In this document: positions 1-7,770 of the stretch, piece by piece
How positions within the stretch are numbered: position 1 is the stretch's first letter
How the letters are laid out: each line of letters begins with the position of its first letter
DNA from: Candidatus Parvarchaeota archaeon
GTDB taxonomy: Archaea; Nanobdellota; Nanobdellia; Parvarchaeales; Parvarchaeaceae
Direction of reading: 5' to 3'
Length of the DNA stretch: 32,498 nucleotides
Assembly: GCA_023378865.1 (NCBI GenBank)
Contig: JAMCSP010000028.1
Location: 1-32,498, forward strand
Position numbers and translations under genes: made by a program
Notes under the pieces: generated by a model
Database searches by the model: none
What the model was told of the DNA's origin: nothing
The model's input: the letters and a program-made list of their open reading frames with translations, nothing else

Positions 1-1216
1 GAATAATGCGCCTTATACCGTTGAAACACATCAGGGCGCCGCCGTTTACTCCTGCAGTGGTTATGTCTGTTTTTGAAGGCTCGCCTATCTTTGTTTTACC
101 GACTTCTATTCCAAAAGAACTTGCTATGTTCTTTATCGCGTCTATGCTTCCTATTGAATCCGCGCATACAACTAAACCCTTACTTTCATCATTATTATGT
201 CCAACGTTTTCTGCGTTTATGTCTTCTATTATTTTCTTCTTTTCTTCTTCGGAGGAAAAAACTATTATAGAGGTTCCTATCATTGCATTCGGCTCTCTTA
301 GTGTAAGCCTTATAGGAGCGGTTGCTTCAATTGATGAAAGGCTTTCGTACTTGCCAAAATTCTCCCTGCTTTCTTCCAACGGTATAAGGCGCATTATTCC
401 TTTTATCTTGTTTTCAGCAATTCCATCCGGGGTTTGCACTATTACCGAATCGCCTACCGATATCTTTCCGGAATAAACAATTGCATCATATACTTTTCCC
501 AGCCCTTTTACATTCTTTTCCTCAAGTATTGCTGCGCTGTTTAATTCTTGTTTTTCAAGTTCCAGATACCTTTGACTTAATCCTATTATCATAACGATTA
601 AATCCTTTATTCCAATACCATTTACAGATGACAGGGGTATAACTGCAATCTGCTTTGTAAAATCCTTTACCCTGTCATATCTTTCTGCCTCGAAACTATA
701 ATTTGAAAAATCAGAAATGATGTTGTAAATCTTTTCATCCAATTTCAGTGCATAATCCTGATTCTGCTTCGCTATAAAATCCAAAAAGGAGCTGTTCTCT
801 AATTTATAAAATCCTCTTATAGTATCTATCTTAGTAAGGGCTATTAAAAACGGAGTTTTATACGATTTAAGGATTTCAATGGATTCTATTGTTTGATTTT
901 GTATGCCTTCCGTTATGTCTACCGTTAATATCGCTATATCTGCAATTGATGCTCCCCTTTTTCTTAAAGTAACGAATGCTTCATGTCCGGGAGAATCAAT
1001 AAAGATTATGCTTGGGACCTTTATATTTATGTTAAACTTGGAAAGCAAATCGTTTGCTATCTCCTTTATTCTATCGGTCGGCACTTCTGTTGAGCCTATA
1101 TTTTGGGTAAGGCCACCGGTTTCTTTGTACGCGTTCATCGTGTCTCTTATGGCATCCATTATACTGGTTTTGCCTGCATCTACATGTCCTAAAAAAGCGC
1201 ATATTGGTGATCTCAT
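1..1216 (-). CDS. infB: Translation initiation factor aIF5B/IF-2-type GTPase (partial; C-terminus runs off the window)
   Basis: Read by hand on the minus strand; absent from the ORF track because it has no stop inside the window. Starts MRSPICAFLGHVDAGKTSIMDAIRDTMNAYKETGGLTQNIGSTEVP, followed by DSPGHEAF and LTKID motifs, as in aIF5B. Confidence 0.9.
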   Translation of the reverse strand, partial: MRSPICAFLGHVDAGKTSIMDAIRDTMNAYKETGGLTQNIGSTEVPTDRIKEIANDLLSKFNINIKVPSIIFIDSPGHEAFVTLRKRGASIADIAILTVDITEGIQNQTIESIEILKSYKTPFLIALTKIDTIRGFYKLENSSFLDFIAKQNQDYALKLDEKIYNIISDFSNYSFEAERYDRVKDFTKQIAVIPLSSVNGIGIKDLIVMIIGLSQRYLELEKQELNSAAILEEKNVKGLGKVYDAIVYSGKISVGDSVIVQTPDGIAENKIKGIMRLIPLEESRENFGKYESLSSIEATAPIRLTLREPNAMIGTSIIVFSSEEEKKKIIEDINAENVGHNNDESKGLVVCADSIGSIDAIKNIASSFGIEVGKTKIGEPSKTDITTAGVNGGALMCFNGIRRII

Positions 1217-1348
1217 ATTTCAAACCTCTAGATAATTGTATTAAATATGTTATTATCACTAATAAAGTTAACTAATTTTTAAGATCCTAAAATCTTCGCG
1301 GTATTGAAAACCTATAAGATATTTATATTATAGCAAGCTAATAAAAAA

Positions 1349-1462
1349 ATGGAAGAAATGTTAATATTGCTTAAACCTGATGGAATGATAAGAAGATATT
1401 CAGGTGCAAGAGCATTGAAAAGCATACTGGATCTTGGAATAAATATAAACTTTTTTTATTGA
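1349..1462 (+). pseudogene. Truncated ndk 5' copy (37-aa ORF, MEEMLILLKPDGMIRRYSGARALKSILDLGININFFY*)
   Basis: Upstream copy of the duplication. It retains the promoter and 36 codons of ndk, then runs into the second copy and stops at TGA. Confidence 0.85.
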
Positions 1463-1475
1463 AAACCTATAAGAT

Positions 1476-1485
1476 ATTTATATTA
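1476..1485 (+). promoter_or_regulatory. Putative TATA box for ndk (a duplicate copy lies at 1321-1330)
   Basis: atttatatta 19-28 nt upstream of the ATG, consistent with a leaderless archaeal promoter. Confidence 0.5.
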
Positions 1486-1503
1486 TAGCAAGCTAATAAA
1501 AAA

Positions 1504-2154
1504 ATGGAAGAAATGTTAATATTGCTTAAACCTGATGGAATAATAAGAAGATATTCAGGTGCAAGAGCATTGAAAAGCATACTGGATCTTGGAATAAATA
1601 TAAACTTTTTTGAAGTGCTAAAACCAAAAAAGGAATTTCTTGCAGACAGGCATTACGCAGAACACAAAGGGAAGTTCTTTTATGATAATTTAGTAAATTT
1701 CATGTCTGCAACCGAACTTGCAGTGTTAATTGCAAGCGGTGATAATGTGGTTGAAAAGGTAAGGACACTGCTTGGAAAGACAATGTGCGAAAAAGCCGAT
1801 CCTTTGTCTATAAGAGGCAGGTATGGTACTACAAAAGGAATCAATTTGGTGCATGCTTCGGACAGCAATGAAACTGCTGAAAAAGAAGTCAAACTATGGA
1901 AGGAGATTATAAACATTGAAAAAGAGAAAGATTACAAAAAAGAAATGACTGCTTATATAAAAACCTATGAAAACTTTCCTATGATAGATTCCGTAAGATA
2001 CAGAGAAATCAGCAAGGATTTAAGCGAAGGAAAAATTTCAAGAGAAGAAGCTGAAAAGATAATAAACGAACTTCTCACCAAAGAAACCGATTTTGAAGAG
2101 GAAATTGTAAACAAATTGCCTGCTTTGATAACCGAAAACATACTCTTGGGTTAA
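1504..2154 (+). CDS. ndk: Nucleoside diphosphate kinase with C-terminal extension
   Basis: KPDG, HYAEHKGKFFYDNLVNFM, SIRGRYG, and NLVHASDS active-site motif. 216 aa, about 70-80 aa longer than a typical NDK. Confidence 0.93.
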   Translation: MEEMLILLKPDGIIRRYSGARALKSILDLGININFFEVLKPKKEFLADRHYAEHKGKFFYDNLVNFMSATELAVLIASGDNVVEKVRTLLGKTMCEKADPLSIRGRYGTTKGINLVHASDSNETAEKEVKLWKEIINIEKEKDYKKEMTAYIKTYENFPMIDSVRYREISKDLSEGKISREEAEKIINELLTKETDFEEEIVNKLPALITENILLG

Positions 2155-2216
2155 TTAGCTGCAGAATAGCAAAAAGAAAGTATTAATATGAGTTTATTTC
2201 ATCTAGCTATTATATT

Positions 2217-3161
2217 ATGGCGGATGAAAAAGTCGGCAAAGCCGTAATTCTAGCTGCTGGAAACGGCAGTCATCTTCTCCCAATCACCAACTTCATACCT
2301 AAAACGATGGTTCTTTACAAAGACAAGCCGCTAATGTACTACCATATAAAAAATCTTTTATACGCAGGTATAAAAGACATAATTGTAGTAACTAGAAAAG
2401 ATGAAGACAATAACTACGCATTTAAAATACAAAATGATTACATAAGAACGCTTGAAAAGGAACTTAATAATTATGATAAAGATATAAAAATAAATTTAGT
2501 GTACCAGGCAAATGATGAAAAAATCAAAAAACCAAAAGGGCCTGCAGCAGCTGTCGCTGCCGCAGCAGATATGCTCACAGGCAGCAATTACATTGTAGTG
2601 ATGGGAGATAACCTGGTTGTAGACAAAAAGAGCGGAGAAAGCTTTATACCTTACCTGTTAAGCAAATTTGATGGAAACGTGGTTGTTTCAACGGAAACGG
2701 TGGACGGGAACAGGGCACAAAGTTGCGGTGTCGTAAAAACCAGAAAACTGGAAGATCTCCTTGAAATATACGAAGCTAAGGAAAAACCTTCAAAAGAATG
2801 CCTTGTTGATAAATTCGGAGAAAAAGAAAGATATGATGCTATGGGAGGGGGTTTATACATATTAAACTCAAGAAGCACAGAATATATGAAAAATGTTTTA
2901 GATGGCGCGAATCAGGAAAAACACATTACAGATGCAATAAATGACCAGATAATAAAAGAAGGTAAAACTGCCCACGGAATAGAGATAGACAAGACTAAAT
3001 ATGAATTCTTAGACTTTGGAAGAATGAACAATTGGCTTGAAATAAATCTAAGGCCGGAAAACATGCCTGAATTTGAAAGTGCAATTAACAATTATGATGC
3101 AAATTTGAAGGAGATAATAAATCAGGAGATATTTAAATTGAAAGGTTTCAAATTAAAATAG
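2217..3161 (+). CDS. Nucleotidyltransferase, RmlA/GalU-like (sugar-1-phosphate nucleotidylyltransferase family)
   Basis: KAVILAAGNGSHLLPITNFIPKTMVLYKDKPLMYYHIKNLLYAGIKDIIVVT; VVMGDN; GGGLYIL. Confidence 0.85.
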   Translation: MADEKVGKAVILAAGNGSHLLPITNFIPKTMVLYKDKPLMYYHIKNLLYAGIKDIIVVTRKDEDNNYAFKIQNDYIRTLEKELNNYDKDIKINLVYQANDEKIKKPKGPAAAVAAAADMLTGSNYIVVMGDNLVVDKKSGESFIPYLLSKFDGNVVVSTETVDGNRAQSCGVVKTRKLEDLLEIYEAKEKPSKECLVDKFGEKERYDAMGGGLYILNSRSTEYMKNVLDGANQEKHITDAINDQIIKEGKTAHGIEIDKTKYEFLDFGRMNNWLEINLRPENMPEFESAINNYDANLKEIINQEIFKLKGFKLK

Positions 3162-3165
3162 ATAT

Positions 3166-4152
3166 TTAACCTGAATTACTTTTCTCCAAAAACATTTTGA
3201 CATAGCTCTCTGGAAATATCTGATTTGTATTAAAACCTGCAAATTCTACCGAAGCGAACGTTATTATTCTTGGGTATATCTCAACGTGAAAATGAAACTG
3301 GTCATCTGACTTGAGTTCGTGAAACAGCAGATTATATGAAAGTTTCCCGAATATTTGATCATTAATTTTTATAACTTTAGAAAGTATGTCAACGAAATCT
3401 GACTTTTCCTCCTCGGATAAAAGTCCTACATAGTTGATGTGTCTTTTCGGCATAATAACCGATTCTGCACTCATTCTTGAACCAAAAGGTGCGAAGGCTA
3501 TGAATGTTTTGTTTTCAGCCAGAATTCTTTCTTTTTCCTGTTTAATGGCATATTCATACAGACATGCCTTTTCCTTATCAAAAAATTCCCCTATTTTTGC
3601 CTGTTCTTCCTTTATTGTTTTTGAAACATCTTCAAAAGCCATTATCTGACTATGAGCATGCGAAAGGCTGGCCCCGCTTCTTGGGCCTTCATTTTTAAAG
3701 GTATATACATATTTTATCCGTTCTCTGGAGTACAACACATTTTCCCTTTCTATTATTGCATCCAGCCAGCGCAGATAATCTTCTTTTTTTAATTGGGAAA
3801 ACCTTACGTTATGCAGTGGAGTTTCAAATATAACTTCACAGTAACCAAAGGAAGGTTCCTCCTTTAAGAATCTGTTTTCAGGCACAAAATCAAATTTTGG
3901 GGCAAGCAGCGGAAACTTGTTCTCTATTACCTTCAACTTCCAGGAATGCTCATCTCCTCCAACAAGTTTTATCGTCTTGTTTAGGCTTTCCTTTCCATAT
4001 TCAAATGGGCACTTTGAAGGATCTGATTCCCACTTATCTTCGGATAACTCAGAAAAATCTGTAGGTTTATTGTTCCTTGAGCTGGAAAAGAGAATTTTTA
4101 CTCCTGTTCTATAATCTACCCTTATCTCTTCTCCTTTAAAGGTATCTGGCAT
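3166..4152 (-). CDS. galT: Galactose-1-phosphate uridylyltransferase-like (HIT superfamily)
   Basis: GASLSHAHSQI (HxH site), SVIMPKRH, QFHFHVEIYPR, N-terminal DYRTG. Confidence 0.85.
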   Translation of the reverse strand: MPDTFKGEEIRVDYRTGVKILFSSSRNNKPTDFSELSEDKWESDPSKCPFEYGKESLNKTIKLVGGDEHSWKLKVIENKFPLLAPKFDFVPENRFLKEEPSFGYCEVIFETPLHNVRFSQLKKEDYLRWLDAIIERENVLYSRERIKYVYTFKNEGPRSGASLSHAHSQIMAFEDVSKTIKEEQAKIGEFFDKEKACLYEYAIKQEKERILAENKTFIAFAPFGSRMSAESVIMPKRHINYVGLLSEEEKSDFVDILSKVIKINDQIFGKLSYNLLFHELKSDDQFHFHVEIYPRIITFASVEFAGFNTNQIFPESYVKMFLEKSNSG

Positions 4153-4184
4153 AGAATAGATAGTTATTCTTATATTATAAAAAT

Positions 4185-5213
4185 TTAAACTATAGAAGTT
4201 TTTCCCACTACCCGCAGGAATCTTATAGGCAGGTCTTTATTTATTAGCATTAGTCTGTCATTTTCATCGAAGCAGAAATTCTTATCCCCAACAAAATGCG
4301 CAGTTACCCTGTTGTTCTCACGTTTGACGTTGCTTAAGGTAACAACTATATTCTGCCAGTTCAATATTAAATTAAGCTTTATGTCATCCTTAATTTCCTG
4401 CTTATACAAAGGACTTACATCAACTGTCAATTCCCCCTCCTTTATGTCCTTAAAACTGCCGCTTTTCCTTATTTCAACGCCTCTTGGCAGATCCCATGGC
4501 CATATACCTTTTATTGCAACGCCTACTCTGTCCCCAGCCTCTGCAGACTGCACGTCTTCCTGATTAATTTGAATTGAGTTTATCGAAATTTCCTTTGTAA
4601 ATGGTGCAGGTGCAATCACTCCTTCGGAATGTATCCCTATCTTTCCAGTCGGCATTGTTCCAACTGCAATTGACATGCCTTTTGATTCAAAAGCATGATC
4701 TATCAGTATTTTGAACGGCTTTTGTATATTTTCTGGCTCATAAGAAAAACTTGAAACCTTGGCCCTTATATCTGCCATGCTCTGATCATTGTTTATGTCA
4801 ACAACCATTATTTCGAAGTTTTCCATCGAGGTTCCCTTTATTATCGCAGACAATTGCTTTTCTAGTTTTTCTATGTCCGCAGCGGTCGATATGTCTGCCT
4901 TTGTTATGCATATTAAACCCTGTTTTATGCCGATTGAACTGGCCATTATTATCTGCTCACCCACTTGCAGATTCACGCCATTTTCCGGAGAAACACAGAA
5001 TATTATAGCGTCAGAGAGAGTAAGAACTGAAGCTAAAGTTGTCGGGTTGTCCATATCCCCTGGTGTATCTATCAAAGTGACATTTTTTCCGCCGTATTTG
5101 AAGAAAAAGAAAGAAACATCTTCTTCTGCGCCCTTTCTTTGCTGCAGTTTATTTACAAGAGTTGACTTTCCAGACCTATACGGGCCTATAACACTTACTG
5201 TTAACGAATTCAT
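4185..5213 (-). CDS. SelB-like / EF-Tu-like translational GTPase homologue
   Basis: P-loop GPYRSGKST, DTPGD, TKAD, followed by EF-Tu domain II/III-like beta-rich sequence (GVIAPAPFTKEISINSIQINQEDVQSAEAGDRVGVAIKGI). Confidence 0.75.
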   Translation of the reverse strand: MNSLTVSVIGPYRSGKSTLVNKLQQRKGAEEDVSFFFFKYGGKNVTLIDTPGDMDNPTTLASVLTLSDAIIFCVSPENGVNLQVGEQIIMASSIGIKQGLICITKADISTAADIEKLEKQLSAIIKGTSMENFEIMVVDINNDQSMADIRAKVSSFSYEPENIQKPFKILIDHAFESKGMSIAVGTMPTGKIGIHSEGVIAPAPFTKEISINSIQINQEDVQSAEAGDRVGVAIKGIWPWDLPRGVEIRKSGSFKDIKEGELTVDVSPLYKQEIKDDIKLNLILNWQNIVVTLSNVKRENNRVTAHFVGDKNFCFDENDRLMLINKDLPIRFLRVVGKTSIV

Positions 5214-5275
5214 ATCCTTTTTATAAAGAGGGATAAATTTAAATAAGTTTCTATTATGATTATTTAAAACAGGGC

Positions 5276-6190
5276 TTATAGTGAAAATTTGTCAAAGTCA
5301 TCCGGAAAAGAGTACCTGAAGCTGCATTTCATTTTCGAGTAGATGGCTGCAGCACTTTTAGCCAGCGAGTCGTCGTTTTCATACCTTTGGCTTGTATGGA
5401 CAAAGAATACTTCCCTGGCACCGGAACTCTTTGCAAGCAACATTGCTTCTTTTATATTGAGATGAAAAAATTCATAGGATTTCTGGAATTCTTCTCCAAA
5501 TGTGCTTTCTATTGCCAGTGCGTCTACCCCTTTTATAAAAGGGATTATTTTGCGGTTATACCTTAAATCAGTAACATATGCGAATGACTTTCCCTTCTTT
5601 AAGTACGTGAGCTCTTTGTATTTTAGTTTTATGCCGTTATAAATGACATCATTCCCATCCTTAAGCCTGCTTAAAAATCTACCGGGCTTTATTCCCTTTT
5701 CAGCCAGCTTTTCAACAGAAATATTGCGTACATCTTTCTCCTTTATTTTATAAGCAAGACATTTAACCGAATGTTCTACATTTATAGCTGAAATACTATA
5801 GTTATCCCTTTCAAGTACCTTCTTTTCTTCCGGCGCATTTATTGACTTTGATTTTATATCCAGCTGATTATAAAACTTGTATGTCATCAATATGTTTTTT
5901 ATACTCTGTTCTGTGCCGCTTGGCCCGAATACCTGCAGTCTTTTGCTGCTTTTCATCATGTTGAGGCTTTGTATTATACCGCCTAATCCAAGGGAATGAT
6001 CTCCATGCCAATGTGTTATAAAGACATAATCTACAGAGGGGCTTAATCCTGCTTTTCTTATTTGTCTCTGAGTACCTTCCCCGCAGTCAAATAGTATTCT
6101 TTCTCCGTTTATCATTACGTAAACTGCAGGATGGTTTCTCTTTGCAGTAGGAAACGCTGAGCTTGTACCAAGAAATGTGCCTTCAATCAT
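5276..6190 (-). CDS. rnz: Ribonuclease Z
   Basis: MIEGTFLGTSSAFPTAKRNHPAVYV, DCGEGTQRQIRKAGL, FITHWHGDHSLGL, FFVHTSQRY. Confidence 0.95.
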   Translation of the reverse strand: MIEGTFLGTSSAFPTAKRNHPAVYVMINGERILFDCGEGTQRQIRKAGLSPSVDYVFITHWHGDHSLGLGGIIQSLNMMKSSKRLQVFGPSGTEQSIKNILMTYKFYNQLDIKSKSINAPEEKKVLERDNYSISAINVEHSVKCLAYKIKEKDVRNISVEKLAEKGIKPGRFLSRLKDGNDVIYNGIKLKYKELTYLKKGKSFAYVTDLRYNRKIIPFIKGVDALAIESTFGEEFQKSYEFFHLNIKEAMLLAKSSGAREVFFVHTSQRYENDDSLAKSAAAIYSKMKCSFRYSFPDDFDKFSL

Positions 6191-6950
6191 AAAATAACCT
6201 GCGAAAGTTTTTGTAAACTATGGATTTTATTTGCTCTGCTTCCATCTTTTTTATACTAGATATGTAATTTAATAGTTTAGGTATATTTAATGGAGTGTTT
6301 ATATTGTCATCAGGGCTTAATGCCGGCGAATCGGTTTCCGTAAACAGTTTGTCCATGTTCACATTCTTTATTATATTTTCCTTCTTGAATTTCATAAATC
6401 CTGTTGAAATACTTATATTTATCCCCAGTTCCTGTGCTCTGTCAAGATTTCTAAGATTGCCCTCGAAATTATGGATTATTGCTTTTATATTAAAACTTGA
6501 AACAGCATCAAAAACATCATCCATCGCTTTCCTACTGTGAATTATGCAAACTTTATTATTTTTCTCTGCTTGTTCTAATATTTTATAAAAGAATTCCTTT
6601 TCCTGCTCCATCTGGTATATGTCCTTGCTTTTATAATCTAAGCCTATTTCCGAAACAGCAAAGAATTTACTTATATTATTTGAAAAGAAATCAAACTCTT
6701 CTTGTATAATTTTGTAGGGTTTATAGGCTATTTCATTTGGATGCAGGCCTATACAGGGAAGTAGAAACAGGTATCTTTCGCTGTCTTTCAGGATCCTTTC
6801 ACTGTCATCTTTATTTTCTCCTGCATTTAATATTAAATAAGAATTGGAAATGCCGTCTAGAAATGTACTCCTTATTTTTTCCAGTGACCTGTCGCTTATA
6901 TGTGCATGCACATCTACGAATTTATCTTCCATATAAAAATTAAGGAACAA
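6183..6950 (-). CDS. TatD-family metal-dependent hydrolase
   Basis: FVDVHAHISD, CIGLHPNEI, SEIGLDYK, CIIHSRKA, TETDSPAL. Start may be the internal MEDKFVD. Overlaps rnz by 8 bp. Confidence 0.9.
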   Translation of the reverse strand: MFLNFYMEDKFVDVHAHISDRSLEKIRSTFLDGISNSYLILNAGENKDDSERILKDSERYLFLLPCIGLHPNEIAYKPYKIIQEEFDFFSNNISKFFAVSEIGLDYKSKDIYQMEQEKEFFYKILEQAEKNNKVCIIHSRKAMDDVFDAVSSFNIKAIIHNFEGNLRNLDRAQELGINISISTGFMKFKKENIIKNVNMDKLFTETDSPALSPDDNINTPLNIPKLLNYISSIKKMEAEQIKSIVYKNFRRLFYD

Positions 6951-6989
6951 AAGGATTAATTCTTTAGCTTACTGAGATAAAGACAATAA

Positions 6990-7619
6990 TTATTGTTTAG
7001 TTTCCCGTATTTCCTTCAATGCCTTTTCATCCTTTGAATAGAAATAAGGCGCAAGATCTAAATCTGAGGGGGTTTTTTCTGCTTTGGACATGTAAACATC
7101 ATGCAGATTTTTATTGACTTCTTTGCAGTAATCGTCCCAGTTTACACCCAAAGATTCTACGTATTCTCTTTCAATTTTAGTTGCAATTTCGTGTGCATAT
7201 GCGTATTCATATGCATCGTCTATAAGCCATTTCTCTGTAACTTCGTGATGCCTGTCGATACTTTCTACAGTATCAATTGTCTTATCATCCACAGTTATGT
7301 TCTTTGGAAAATGCTCATCCAGGTATACCTTTTTGCCATCTACTGAGTACCCGCCGGTATACTTTATATCATATCTTGTGTCTATCTTTATGTCACTTGC
7401 TTTTTTTATTTCCTTTACCTGCCCTATCTTTTTCTGGTTTAAAAACACATCATTGTTTTCTACATTCACCTTGTCTCCTACTTTAAAGTCAACCTCACTT
7501 TCAAACTTTATATATGTCGGTTCTTTGTAATTTATTGCAACTATTAAAAAATTATTGTCTGCAATTTTTGAACCAGATTTAAGGTGTTCTATAACTTCAT
7601 ATTCTTCCATGGTTAACAT
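6990..7619 (-). CDS. Hypothetical protein with HExxE-type motif (possible metal site)
   Basis: 209-aa ORF with GGYSVDGKKVYLDEHFPK, RHHEVTEKWLIDDAYEYAYAHEIATKIE. No confident family assignment. Confidence 0.75.
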   Translation of the reverse strand: MLTMEEYEVIEHLKSGSKIADNNFLIVAINYKEPTYIKFESEVDFKVGDKVNVENNDVFLNQKKIGQVKEIKKASDIKIDTRYDIKYTGGYSVDGKKVYLDEHFPKNITVDDKTIDTVESIDRHHEVTEKWLIDDAYEYAYAHEIATKIEREYVESLGVNWDDYCKEVNKNLHDVYMSKAEKTPSDLDLAPYFYSKDEKALKEIRETKQ

Positions 7620-7687
7620 AGATTAAACGTTAAACATAAAATATATAAGTTTACTTTAATGTAATAGACTATCAATACTCGTATTGA

Positions 7688-7759
7688 GCCTCCGTAGCTC
7701 AGCGGTAGAGCGTCTGCCTTGTAAGCAGAAGGTCGCGGGGCCAGCACCCGTCGGAGGCT
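7688..7759 (+). tRNA. tRNA-Thr (anticodon TGT), no intron, non-canonical T-loop
   Basis: Cloverleaf folded by hand: acceptor gcctccg/cggaggc; D-arm gctc-agcggta-gagc; anticodon arm tctgc-cttgtaa-gcaga; variable aggtc; T-arm gcggg-gccagca-cccgt; discriminator t. Confidence 0.9.
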
Positions 7760-7770
7760 TATTTGGTAAT

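Larger units (their letters stand above)
1302..1611. repeat. Perfect head-to-tail tandem duplication, 2 x 155 bp (1302-1456 and 1457-1611), 154/155 identical
   Basis: Direct alignment: both copies run tattgaaaacctataagatatttatattatagcaagctaataaaaaaatggaagaaatg...ataaatataaactttttt. The only difference is G1387 versus A1542. Confidence 0.97.

Noticed and set aside
6-1235. Plus-strand ORFs at 6-476, 73-270 and 903-1235
   Set aside because: Antisense to the partial aIF5B gene, which the ORF track omits only because it is open at the window edge.
7684-7770. N-terminal extension of the HAD ORF (MSLRSSAVERLPCKQKVAGPAPVGGLFGN)
   Set aside because: This is translation of the tRNA-Thr gene; the true start is the ATG at 7771.
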